NCBI GenBank assembly: GCA_044374295.1
Contig: JBILOU010000011.1
Span: forward strand, 1 to 43,749
Length of the DNA: 43,749 bases
From: CAIZGX01 sp044374295
Lineage (GTDB): Bacteria > Bacteroidota > Bacteroidia > Flavobacteriales_D > Sanyastnellaceae
Reading direction: 5' to 3'
The notes under the pieces are model-generated. The model was not told where the DNA came from, searched no databases, and saw nothing but the letters and a program-made list of their open reading frames with translations. A program made the translations under genes and the position numbers. Positions within the stretch are counted from its first letter, which is position 1. Each line of letters opens with the position of its first letter. Shown here piece by piece: positions 1-7,132 of the stretch.

Positions 1-75
1 AACAAAATGAGCAGTCGCCATTTGACCTATGATCTGTTTTTTGGCTTCATGCAATTGGCGACTGCTCATTTTGTT
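1..75. repeat. Perfect 20-bp inverted repeat at the window edge
   Basis: Bases 1-20 are the exact reverse complement of bases 56-75, with a 35-base spacer. The copy at 56-75 encodes a normal part of the M16 peptidase (NKMSSRQL). The copy at 1-20 makes the peptidase end in ATAHFV, where the family would continue differently after the GQMA stretch. The repeat lies exactly at the sequence edge, so a fold-back chimera or assembly artefact is the likeliest explanation. Confidence 0.85.
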
Positions 76-1065
76 GTCTTTGTAGTAGTTCAACGTTTTT
101 TCAGCGAGGTCAGTTGCTTTCTTTAAATTCTCCTTATCTGTTCCCAAATACAAACTGAATATTCCGCAATCGGTAAATGGAGCATAGGTGCATTCCACGT
201 GATAAGCCAATCCGTATTTCTCGCGAATGACCATGCTGAGTTTGTTGTTCAATGCAGGGCCACCGAGCACGTTAGCGAGCAACGTCAATGCTGGACGAAG
301 CTTGTGAGGGTATGCATAGGCTTTTCCGCCTACCAAATAATTCACTTGGTGAATGTCCTTTTCAACAAAAATTTTCTTGCCGGCTTTCAAAGTTGGCTTT
401 GATCTTTTTTGTGTGAACGGAGCAAGCTTTTCTTTGCCTAAATGCTTTTCCAAAAGAGCCTGTAATTTTTCAACTGGAATATTTCCAGCCGAAGAAAAAA
501 CCAATTGCTCCGCTGTTAAATTGCGTTTTCGGAAACGTTCCAGCGTTGAACGTTTTACGCTATTGATGCTTTCTTTCGTTCCAAGAATACTGCGGCCAAT
601 GGCATGATTGCCGAATAACTGCTGGTCGAACTCTTCGAAAATCATTTCACTCGGACTGTCGAAATAACTGTTCAATTCATCAATGATTACTTCCTTTTCC
701 TTTTCAATTTCTTCAGCAGGGAATGAAGGGTGAAAAGTAATGTCAGCAATAAGTTCAATGGCTCTTTCGTAATGTTCCTTCAACATAGAAGCATGAATCC
801 ATGTTTCTTCTTTTGCAGTGAAGGCATTGAGCTCTCCGCCTACAGCATCGAGTCTCGACAGAATATGATGATTCTTACGCGTCTTTGTTCCTTTGAAAAA
901 GCAATGCTCTAAAAAATGTGCTAGGCCATGTTCGTCTTCTTCTTCGTCGCGACTTCCAGCAGCGATGAGCAATCCGCAATGTGCAACGTCGCGATCCATG
1001 GGCTGATGCACCACACGGATTCCGTTGGATAAAGTAAATACTATCGGGTTCGGAAGTAAACTCAA
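1..1065 (-). CDS. M16 (pitrilysin-like) zinc peptidase, C-terminus cut by window edge
   Basis: The open frame runs from 1065 to the left edge, giving 355 codons. The protein opens with FTLSNGIRVVHQP, the usual first beta strand of M16 peptidases. The inverted zinc motif HxxEH is at residues 50-54 (HFLEH), and the acidic helix EKEKEVIIDEL expected to supply the third zinc ligand follows about 75 residues later. Bacteroidota homologues are about 400-430 residues, so the end of the second M16 half is missing. No ATG precedes the conserved start. The first good initiator is TTG at 1065, which overlaps the TGA stop of the DUF4920 gene as TTGA and suggests translational coupling. The last five or six residues (positions 1-18) derive from the edge inverted repeat and should not be trusted. 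Such enzymes degrade peptides; the substrate cannot be told. Confidence 0.88.
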   Translation of the reverse strand, partial: MSLLPNPIVFTLSNGIRVVHQPMDRDVAHCGLLIAAGSRDEEEDEHGLAHFLEHCFFKGTKTRKNHHILSRLDAVGGELNAFTAKEETWIHASMLKEHYERAIELIADITFHPSFPAEEIEKEKEVIIDELNSYFDSPSEMIFEEFDQQLFGNHAIGRSILGTKESINSVKRSTLERFRKRNLTAEQLVFSSAGNIPVEKLQALLEKHLGKEKLAPFTQKRSKPTLKAGKKIFVEKDIHQVNYLVGGKAYAYPHKLRPALTLLANVLGGPALNNKLSMVIREKYGLAYHVECTYAPFTDCGIFSLYLGTDKENLKKATDLAEKTLNYYKDNKMSSRQLHEAKKQIIGQMATAHFV

Positions 1066-1583
1066 TGCGCGCAGTTTTCGCCTTTAAGCGTTTTGTTTCC
1101 GCCTTTTCCACCTTCGACAATCTGCACGCCGCTTGCGTTGAATACAAGTTGCTTTTGTGGCTCGGTGATCTTAGCAATTTCTTCTTTCGATTTTCCTGTG
1201 TCTTCCGCTAAGTGCTGCAAATAAGCAACAGACAATTCTTTGAAGTAAGCCTCACCTTTAACGAATGTTTTCTTTCCTTCACACTTCTCCAATGGAACTG
1301 CGAACGCATGGTCTTTCATAAAGACGGTCATTCCGTCGCCAACAGGCATAGCCACTTCCATCCAACATCCAGCTTTCTGGCAAGTTTGAACAATGCTTCC
1401 TTCAAACACACACGCAAAACGTGTTTCAGTTTTCATTTTCTCTTGTAGTTCAGTCAACGTAATTACGTTTTCTACAACGAATGCTTCACCGTATGATTTT
1501 ACGTTGTTTTTTTTCGATTTCTGTGCTGTTGCTGTTCCAACGAAAACGCTGAGGGCTATAAATAAAAATGCTATTTTTTTCAT
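1062..1583 (-). CDS. Secreted DUF4920 family protein
   Basis: This 173-residue protein starts with a clear Sec signal peptide (MKKIAFLFIALSVFVGTATAQ). The body matches what I know of DUF4920: a small OB-like domain with a TCQKAGCWMEV segment (two cysteines), a central FxxHxFxVP-like strand and the ending IxEPQKQLVFNASGVQI. The molecular function of the family is unknown. An in-frame TTG at 1601 would add six residues but lies inside the promoter box, so the ATG at 1583 is preferred. The gene is 30 bp downstream of the metallo-hydrolase gene, has its own promoter box in that gap, and overlaps the M16 gene by four bases. Confidence 0.8.
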   Translation of the reverse strand: MKKIAFLFIALSVFVGTATAQKSKKNNVKSYGEAFVVENVITLTELQEKMKTETRFACVFEGSIVQTCQKAGCWMEVAMPVGDGMTVFMKDHAFAVPLEKCEGKKTFVKGEAYFKELSVAYLQHLAEDTGKSKEEIAKITEPQKQLVFNASGVQIVEGGKGGNKTLKGENCAH

Positions 1584-1598
1584 GACGAATATTTTTTG

Positions 1599-1606
1599 CA
1601 AAAGTA
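1599..1606 (-). promoter_or_regulatory. -7 promoter box TACTTTTG for the DUF4920 gene
   Basis: On the minus strand TACTTTTG matches the Bacteroidota -7 consensus TAnnTTTG. It lies 15 nt upstream of the ATG at 1583, inside the short gap after the metallo-hydrolase gene, so DUF4920-M16 can be transcribed independently. Confidence 0.6.
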
Positions 1607-1613
1607 AGTGAGT

Positions 1614-2378
1614 TTATTGAAGTTCGAGCGTTAATCCGTCGTAGGCCAGATGAACGTTAGGAGGAAGTTCCTTCGTGACTTCTTCATGTGTACCCAATTG
1701 GTGGCTGATGTGCGTTAAATAAGCTGCTTTCGGATTTATACGAGCAATAAGCGCCAAGGCTTGATCGAATGTAAAATGAGAAGGATGTGGTTCTTTTCGA
1801 AGCCCATTCAAAACGAGAATTTCACTCCCAACAATCTTATCAATTTCTTCTTCCGAAATGAAATTGGCATCGGTGATGTACGTGAAATTTCCAATGCGAT
1901 ATCCGAACACCTTCATCTTGAAATGCAGAACTTCAATAGGAGTGAAGGCAATTCCGTTAATGTTGAAGGGTGAATTTTCAATTCGATTTAAAATAATTTC
2001 AGGAACGCCAGGATATTTATTTTCCGAAAATGCATAATGAAATTCTCTGCGTAAGGCTTCTTCCACTTTTTCAGTGCAATAAACATGAATAGGTTTTCCT
2101 GAAGTGAAATTGAAGGCCCGCACGTCATCGAGTCCCGCAATGTGATCTTTGTGTTCGTGTGTGAAGACAATCGCATCGAGGTGTGTAGCATCATCGCGAA
2201 GCATCTGCTGACGAAAATCGGGTCCTGAATCTATAACAATATATTGCTCGCCAATTCGCAGGGAAATCGCGCTGCGCAGGCGTTTGTCGCGCTCGTCGGT
2301 AGAGGTGCAGACGACGCATTTGCATGAGATCAGAGGCACGCCCTGACTGGTTCCAGTTCCTAAAAATGTTATGCGCAT
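1614..2378 (-). CDS. MBL-fold metallo-hydrolase, PhnP / RNase Z-like
   Basis: This is a 254-residue cytoplasmic protein. It opens with MRITFLGTGTSQGVPLISC, typical of the PhnP/RNase Z branch of the metallo-beta-lactamase fold. The metal motif THEHKDHIAGLDD gives HxHxDH at about residues 75-80. Later ligands are probably in YITDANF and the final YLTHISHQ segment. Two early cysteines (CKCVVC) recall the structural zinc of PhnP-type proteins. PhnP acts on cyclic phosphodiesters, but there are no phosphonate genes nearby, so the substrate is open. The ATG at 2378 is preceded at six bases by TATCTTCG, a promoter box. The gene is divergent from the radical SAM gene. Confidence 0.85.
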   Translation of the reverse strand: MRITFLGTGTSQGVPLISCKCVVCTSTDERDKRLRSAISLRIGEQYIVIDSGPDFRQQMLRDDATHLDAIVFTHEHKDHIAGLDDVRAFNFTSGKPIHVYCTEKVEEALRREFHYAFSENKYPGVPEIILNRIENSPFNINGIAFTPIEVLHFKMKVFGYRIGNFTYITDANFISEEEIDKIVGSEILVLNGLRKEPHPSHFTFDQALALIARINPKAAYLTHISHQLGTHEEVTKELPPNVHLAYDGLTLELQ

Positions 2379-2384
2379 ATTTCA

Positions 2385-2405
2385 CGAAGATAGAATGTAC
2401 TTTTG
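2385..2405. promoter_or_regulatory. Back-to-back divergent -7 boxes (metallo-hydrolase / radical SAM)
   Basis: Minus-strand TATCTTCG occupies 2385-2392 and plus-strand TACTTTTG occupies 2398-2405, separated by five bases. The boxes are six and four bases from the two divergent start codons (2378 and 2410). Each promoter's -33 region would lie across the other promoter or inside the other gene, so the two promoters should exclude each other. Confidence 0.65.
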
Positions 2406-2409
2406 CAAC

Positions 2410-3720
2410 ATGAAAAAATCAATTCATCCGAAGGAAGTTCCGTTCATGGTTTATGCCGATGCAGAAGGAAATATTTTTGAAGACACGAATTATGAAGTGG
2501 TAGGAAGATCGGGATACAATGTGTATCCGCTTACCCCTGAAGATTTTATTGAGCTTCCTTTTGGAAGCGATTTGTTCACGTTGCCGGGCCGTCGTCCATA
2601 TGGACTAAGCATAGAAACCGGCGAAATGGAATGTCATGAAGACATTCAAGCGGTTGCTAGTTTGAACGCGCCTGCCTACACGCAGTTGTATTCAGCTGCA
2701 TTCGGAACAGACGAGCAAGATGCACCAACACTTCCATTGTACGCATACACAGCAGTGGGTTGGTATGATGGGAAGTTTTATACGACGGCGGTTCGCATTG
2801 ATGCGGATGAACGCCAGGATTTAGAAAATTTCGATCGCGAGCACATTTGGGAAGTAACCCGCAAGCGTTTAGAAGACCATCCGAACAACAGATTGGTTCA
2901 GCATTTAGGAAACAATTGCAGTTTGAAATACTGCTGTCCTGCTGCGCGTAATTTCTTCTTGGGAAGATGGGAAGCGCCTATTCCTGTAAGTCCTGCGTGC
3001 AACAGCAATTGCTTAGGATGTATTTCATTTCAACCGGAAGAGCATGAGTTAACGTCACCACAAGACCGCTTGGATTTCATTCCAACTGTTGCAGAAATTG
3101 TTGAGTATACTCTTCCACATTTGATGAACGCCGAGCGTCCAATTGTAAGTTTCGGTCAAGGTTGTGAAGGCGAACCGTTGTTGGTTTGGCAGACCATTCG
3201 TGATGTAATTATTGAATTGCGAAAGCACACTTCGCGTGGTATCATTAACCTGAACACCAACGGCAGCAAGCCAAATGCGGTTGAAGAGTTAATGAAGGTA
3301 GGATTAGATAGCATTCGTGTCAGCACGAACTCACTTCGTAAAAACATTTACGAAGCCTATTATTTGCCGAACAATTATAAGTTCGAAGACATTGTTGAAT
3401 CAGCGCGTATTGTTCGTCAATACGGCGGATGGGCGAGCATCAACTACTTTACATTCCCAGGAATGACAGACCATCCGGAGGAGTTTGAAGCACTTCGAAA
3501 TTTCATTAAGCACACAGACATCAGCATGATTCAATGGCGTAATTTCAACATTGATCCTGATTGGTATTTAGGGAAAATAGGTGTAACCGAATTGCCAGAG
3601 AGCATGGGTATTCGAAATGTGTTAGAGAAAATAAGAGAAGAGTTCCCGCATTTGGCTTATGGGTATTTTAATCCACCACAAGAGATTCAAGTAGAATACA
3701 ACAAACTTAGAAAAGCCTAA
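2410..3720 (+). CDS. Radical SAM protein of unknown function
   Basis: This is a 436-residue protein. The iron-sulfur motif CxxxCxxC is at C197, C201 and C204 (ACNSNCLGC). It is followed by a GxGxxGEPLL-type motif (GQGCEGEPLL) and a TIM-barrel-like strand order (LNTNGS, SIRVSTNS, ASINYFTFPG), as expected for SAM cleavage. The N-terminal domain of about 190 residues is not a standard radical SAM accessory domain. It holds three further cysteines just before the motif (C170, C175, C176 in NNCSLKYCC), which could bind another metal. An upstream ATG at 2371 would overlap the neighbouring gene and lie across the promoter; the ATG at 2410 follows TACTTTTG by four bases and is chosen. The gene is monocistronic and ends five bases from the convergent ureohydrolase. 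I recognise the superfamily, not the reaction. Confidence 0.85.
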   Translation: MKKSIHPKEVPFMVYADAEGNIFEDTNYEVVGRSGYNVYPLTPEDFIELPFGSDLFTLPGRRPYGLSIETGEMECHEDIQAVASLNAPAYTQLYSAAFGTDEQDAPTLPLYAYTAVGWYDGKFYTTAVRIDADERQDLENFDREHIWEVTRKRLEDHPNNRLVQHLGNNCSLKYCCPAARNFFLGRWEAPIPVSPACNSNCLGCISFQPEEHELTSPQDRLDFIPTVAEIVEYTLPHLMNAERPIVSFGQGCEGEPLLVWQTIRDVIIELRKHTSRGIINLNTNGSKPNAVEELMKVGLDSIRVSTNSLRKNIYEAYYLPNNYKFEDIVESARIVRQYGGWASINYFTFPGMTDHPEEFEALRNFIKHTDISMIQWRNFNIDPDWYLGKIGVTELPESMGIRNVLEKIREEFPHLAYGYFNPPQEIQVEYNKLRKA

Positions 3721-3725
3721 AGGGT

Positions 3726-4766
3726 TTAGTGAGCGGCAACACCACACATGTGGTAAAGCAAGCGCGCGCCTACGTTGCCGTTCCAGTCGTCTTCGCCTGG
3801 AGCAACTTCTACTAAGTCAAAGCCAATGATGTTCTTCTTGGCCTTTAATTGACTTAACAAATACAACGCTTGTTGAAAGGATAGTCCACCTGGTACAGGT
3901 GTTCCTGTATTCGGACAAAGGGTGGGGTCTAATCCGTCAATATCGAAGCTGATGTACACATCGTTCGGAAGGGCATCTATGATAGCGTTGCAGCGGTCTT
4001 TCCACAACTCTCCTTCAAACGCTGCACGCTGAATTTCTGCATCGGTATGCACCACGATTCTTCCGTTTGAATTCACAACACGATCGTTCTCTTCCTTACA
4101 GAAATCCCGGATTCCAACTTGAACCAATTTGGTTATTTGTGGAATTTGAAGCGCGTTGTACATGATAGAAGCGTGTGAATACATGAAACCTTCATAAGCC
4201 TCACGTAGGTCCATGTGCGCATCTACGTGAAGAATTCCGAAGTTCTCATAACGATCAGACAAAGTCTGAAGATATCCGAGTGGAGTACTGTGGTCACCAC
4301 CAATAAGTCCAACAGTTTTACCGGCGTCTAGCCACTTCTTGGCTTGATCAGCCACATACTGAACCATGTCGGCGCAGCCTTCATTTATTTCTTGAAGAAT
4401 GTCTTGGAGCTCATCGTTGTCCTCGAGTTTCTCACCTTCTTCCCAAGCAGAAATAATTTCTTCTGCTTTTTCTTTCAATGAATTACTTCTTGAATGAAGG
4501 GCACCGTTCTGCTCAAGCATAGCAATGCCTTTCTTCCACAATTCAGGAAATTCAGGATGATGTAAATCTACTTGAAGACTTGATTCGAAAATATGCTCAG
4601 GACCTTCAGAAGCACCGCCGCCGTAGCTTACGGTTACTTCCCAAGGAACAGGAAGAAGAATGATATCACTTTCGTCAATAGTGAATGGTAAACCAAACAT
4701 CTGACTATCTGCAACTCCAGCACTGTTGGGGTTGAAGGAATTTATTTTTTCTTCTTTGTTCGACAT
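3726..4766 (-). CDS. speB: Ureohydrolase family protein, agmatinase-like
   Basis: This 346-residue protein carries the full binuclear manganese set of the arginase/agmatinase family: GGDHS (H159), VDAHMD (D182, H184, D186) and SFDIDGLDP (D275, D277). The active-site shape favours agmatinase (agmatine to putrescine plus urea) over arginase, but formimidoylglutamase or a guanidine hydrolase cannot be excluded. Compared with E. coli SpeB there is an acidic, helical insertion at about residues 85-145, rich in E, D and K, between the first strand and the GGDHS motif. It starts six bases after the sucC stop codon and is surely co-transcribed with it. No arginine decarboxylase gene is in the window. 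Confidence 0.82.
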   Translation of the reverse strand: MSNKEEKINSFNPNSAGVADSQMFGLPFTIDESDIILLPVPWEVTVSYGGGASEGPEHIFESSLQVDLHHPEFPELWKKGIAMLEQNGALHSRSNSLKEKAEEIISAWEEGEKLEDNDELQDILQEINEGCADMVQYVADQAKKWLDAGKTVGLIGGDHSTPLGYLQTLSDRYENFGILHVDAHMDLREAYEGFMYSHASIMYNALQIPQITKLVQVGIRDFCKEENDRVVNSNGRIVVHTDAEIQRAAFEGELWKDRCNAIIDALPNDVYISFDIDGLDPTLCPNTGTPVPGGLSFQQALYLLSQLKAKKNIIGFDLVEVAPGEDDWNGNVGARLLYHMCGVAAH

Positions 4767-4772
4767 GTTGAA

Positions 4773-5987
4773 TTATGCAGCCAATACTGCTTTCACTTTG
4801 TCTGCTGCTTCTTGAAGTGTAATTGCAGAGTGAACAGCTAAACCAGATTCGTCAATTAATTTCTTCGCTTCTTCAGCGTTAGTTCCTTGAAGACGAACAA
4901 TGATTGGAACTTGAATGTCACCAATGTTTTTGTAAGCGTCTACAACACCTTGTGCCACTCGATCGCAACGAACAATTCCTCCAAAGATGTTAACTAGAAT
5001 GGCTTTAACAGTTGTGTCACGAAGAATCATGCGGAACGCAGTTTCAACACGCTTTGCATCTGCTGTACCTCCAACATCCAAGAAGTTTGCAGGCTCACCG
5101 CCGCTTAACTTAATGATGTCCATGGTTGCCATTGCAAGACCGGCGCCATTTACCATACAGCCTACGTTCCCATCTAAATTCACATAGTTCAAACCAGCTT
5201 CGCCGGCTTCAACTTCAATTGGATCTTCTTCGGTGGTGTCGCGCATAGCAGCATAATCTGGGTGACGCACTAAACCGTTTCCATCTAAAGTAACTTTCGC
5301 GTCAACAGCAAGAATGCGGTCGTCAGAAGTTTTTAGAACTGGATTGATTTCAAACATAGAAGCATCGCATCCTACGTATGCGTTGTATAATTTTTTGGTG
5401 AAGGCAATCATTTCCTTGAAGGCACCACCCGAAAGTCCAAGGTTGAAGGCAATGTTTCTTCCTTGGAAGTCGGTAACGCCTGTCATTGGATCAACCACTT
5501 CTTTGAAAATACGCTCAGGCGTCTTTTCAGCAACTTCTTCAATATTCATTCCACCATCTGGAGAGTAAACGATAACGTTTCTGCCAGCAGCGCGGTCTAA
5601 TAAAATACTCATGTAAAACTCACGAGGCTCAGAAGCTCCCGGAGCGTAAACGTCTTCAGCAACGTAAACTTTTTGAACCAATTTACCTTCCGCTTTGGTT
5701 TGAAGGGTAACAAGGTGTCCACCCAAAATTCCTTTCGCTTTTTCAGCTACTTCACCAAGGCCTTTCGCTAAAACAACACCGCGAGAGCCTGTTTCAGTTA
5801 CTTCTCCTTTTCCACGTCCACCCGCGTGAATTTGCGCTTTTACAACGAACCAACCGGTTCCTGTTTCTGCTTGCAATTTTTCTGCAACCGCAGTTGCTTC
5901 TTCAGTTGTAGAGGCTACATAACCGCGTTGTACAGTTACACCAAATTGTTGAAGGATACTTTTTCCTTGGTATTCGTGAATGTTCAT
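4773..5987 (-). CDS. sucC: Succinyl-CoA synthetase beta subunit (ADP-forming)
   Basis: The 404-residue protein starts MNIHEYQGKSILQQFGV, the hallmark N-terminus of SucC, followed by the ATP-grasp domain with HAGGRGKGEV. The C-terminal CoA-ligase domain has NGAGLAMATMD, GEPANFLDVGG and the NIFGGIVRCD motif. It pairs with SucD to convert succinyl-CoA, ADP and phosphate to succinate, ATP and CoA in the TCA cycle. sucD is not adjacent, which is common in Bacteroidota. The ATG at 5987 is 18 bases from a TACATTCG promoter box. The agmatinase-like gene follows after six bases. Confidence 0.97.
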   Translation of the reverse strand: MNIHEYQGKSILQQFGVTVQRGYVASTTEEATAVAEKLQAETGTGWFVVKAQIHAGGRGKGEVTETGSRGVVLAKGLGEVAEKAKGILGGHLVTLQTKAEGKLVQKVYVAEDVYAPGASEPREFYMSILLDRAAGRNVIVYSPDGGMNIEEVAEKTPERIFKEVVDPMTGVTDFQGRNIAFNLGLSGGAFKEMIAFTKKLYNAYVGCDASMFEINPVLKTSDDRILAVDAKVTLDGNGLVRHPDYAAMRDTTEEDPIEVEAGEAGLNYVNLDGNVGCMVNGAGLAMATMDIIKLSGGEPANFLDVGGTADAKRVETAFRMILRDTTVKAILVNIFGGIVRCDRVAQGVVDAYKNIGDIQVPIIVRLQGTNAEEAKKLIDESGLAVHSAITLQEAADKVKAVLAA

Positions 5988-6005
5988 AGTTCAATATTTG
6001 CGACG

Positions 6006-6013
6006 CGAATGTA
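6006..6013 (-). promoter_or_regulatory. -7 promoter box TACATTCG for sucC
   Basis: A minus-strand match to TAnnTTCG. With an 18-base gap to the ATG, the leader is about 14 nt and has no recognisable Shine-Dalgarno site. Confidence 0.5.
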
Positions 6014-6037
6014 CTAAATAATGACGAAGTTTTTGTT

Positions 6038-6045
6038 CATCTTTG
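6038..6045 (+). promoter_or_regulatory. -7-like box CATCTTTG for the LolD-type gene
   Basis: One mismatch to TAnnTTTG (C for the first T). It ends four bases before the ATG at 6050, the same spacing seen for several other genes here. Confidence 0.4.
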
Positions 6046-6049
6046 TACT

Positions 6050-6700
6050 ATGATTCATGCATCGGGAATTTATAAGGGATACGGAAAGGTTCAAGTGTTG
6101 AATAACGTTTCGTTAGACATTCAAAAAAGCGAAATTGTTTCTATAGTAGGAGCCAGCGGAGCGGGTAAAACAACGCTTTTGCAAATCCTTGGAACATTGG
6201 ACAATCCAGACAGAGGAACGGTGAGCATCGATGGCGTGAATCCCTTCCAACTGAAACAAAGAGAGCTCGCGCGTTTTCGAAATTTACATTTGGGATTCGT
6301 TTTTCAATTTCACAATCTGCTTGCAGAATTTAATGCGACTGAGAATGTTTGTATTCCCGCGTTAATTGCAGGAGTTGAAAAAAGAGAAGCAGAGAAGAAA
6401 GCTGCGTTTTGGTTGGAAAGATTAGGGCTAAGTCATAGAGCAGAGCACAAGCCTTCAGAAATGTCAGGTGGAGAGCAACAACGCGTTGCAGTTGCTCGAG
6501 CGCTAATGAATAATCCAAAAGTGGTTTATGCCGATGAGCCTTCTGGAAATTTAGACAGGGCCAACGCTGTGGCTTTGCACAATTTATTCTTCGAATTAAG
6601 AAATGAATTCCATCACAGTTTCGTAATCGTAACTCACAATGAAGAACTTGCTTCGCAGGCCGATCGCAAGATTGTGATGAGTGACGGTCAGATTACTTAA
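6050..6700 (+). CDS. lolD: ABC transporter ATP-binding protein, LolD type
   Basis: This is a 216-residue nucleotide-binding subunit. It shows Walker A GASGAGKT (34-41), Q-loop Q86, signature MSGGEQQ (138-144), Walker B VVYADEP (158-164) and switch H196 in VTHN. The sequence around FQFHNLLAEFNATENV is typical of the MacB/LolD/FtsE group, and LolD-like proteins from Bacteroidota are the closest match from memory. LolD drives release of lipoproteins from the inner membrane with a LolC/E-type permease; no permease gene is adjacent, so the assignment within the group is tentative. Its 3' end overlaps the convergent DUF983 gene by eight bases. Confidence 0.82.
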   Translation: MIHASGIYKGYGKVQVLNNVSLDIQKSEIVSIVGASGAGKTTLLQILGTLDNPDRGTVSIDGVNPFQLKQRELARFRNLHLGFVFQFHNLLAEFNATENVCIPALIAGVEKREAEKKAAFWLERLGLSHRAEHKPSEMSGGEQQRVAVARALMNNPKVVYADEPSGNLDRANAVALHNLFFELRNEFHHSFVIVTHNEELASQADRKIVMSDGQIT

Positions 6701-7082
6701 TAAATGATGAAGCCCAAATCGAGCGTGAAAGCTTGAATAAAAATGGGAAGAGAACAATCGTAAACCCAATTCCAGTCAAAAGGAAAGTTTTTGGGTGAGT
6801 CAAAAATCCGAATTCAATTAGGCCAATCGCATTGAATACGTTCAATGCAACAAGAATTGCTACCCACATTGCTACCGTTAAGGCCCAACTCACATAAGCA
6901 GCTCCAAAATAAAAGCCTGGCTCCGGATTGAAATTTGTCTTACACTCGGTGCACTCCGCTTTTACTTCTCCTAACTTACTCACCGAGAAGGGAGATTCAT
7001 TTACGAATAAATGTCCTTTTCCACAGTGGGGACATTTCATTTTTACAATTTTACCTATTGCTGTTTTTGTTTCTTTTGCCAT
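6693..7082 (-). CDS. DUF983 family zinc-ribbon membrane protein
   Basis: This 129-residue protein has an N-terminal zinc ribbon (CPHCGKG, then CTECKTNF) followed by EPGFYFGAAYVSW and two transmembrane segments (about 60-85 and 95-120), the usual DUF983 layout. The function of the family is unknown. An upstream in-frame ATG at 7127 would add 15 residues not expected in the family. The ATG at 7082 lies exactly four bases after a TACCTTCG box, so it is chosen. The gene is convergent with and overlaps lolD, and follows the DUF4249 gene on the same strand with its own promoter. Confidence 0.85.
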   Translation of the reverse strand: MAKETKTAIGKIVKMKCPHCGKGHLFVNESPFSVSKLGEVKAECTECKTNFNPEPGFYFGAAYVSWALTVAMWVAILVALNVFNAIGLIEFGFLTHPKTFLLTGIGFTIVLFPFLFKLSRSIWASSFIK

Positions 7083-7086
7083 GGCG

Positions 7087-7094
7087 CGAAGGTA
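7087..7094 (-). promoter_or_regulatory. -7 promoter box TACCTTCG for the DUF983 gene
   Basis: A minus-strand TAnnTTCG match ending four bases before the ATG at 7082. This predicts transcription starting at or next to the start codon. Confidence 0.55.
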
Positions 7095-7132
7095 GCGTTG
7101 AATCGCACAAATGGCATGTGACGACAATCACA

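Noticed and set aside
875..1177. Minus-strand 100-codon open frame across the M16/DUF4920 junction
   Set aside because: It is out of frame with two well-supported genes and has basic, arginine-rich translation typical of a shadow frame.
2371..2409. Earlier ATG for the radical SAM gene
   Set aside because: It would put the promoter box inside the coding region and overlap the divergent gene; the added residues look random.
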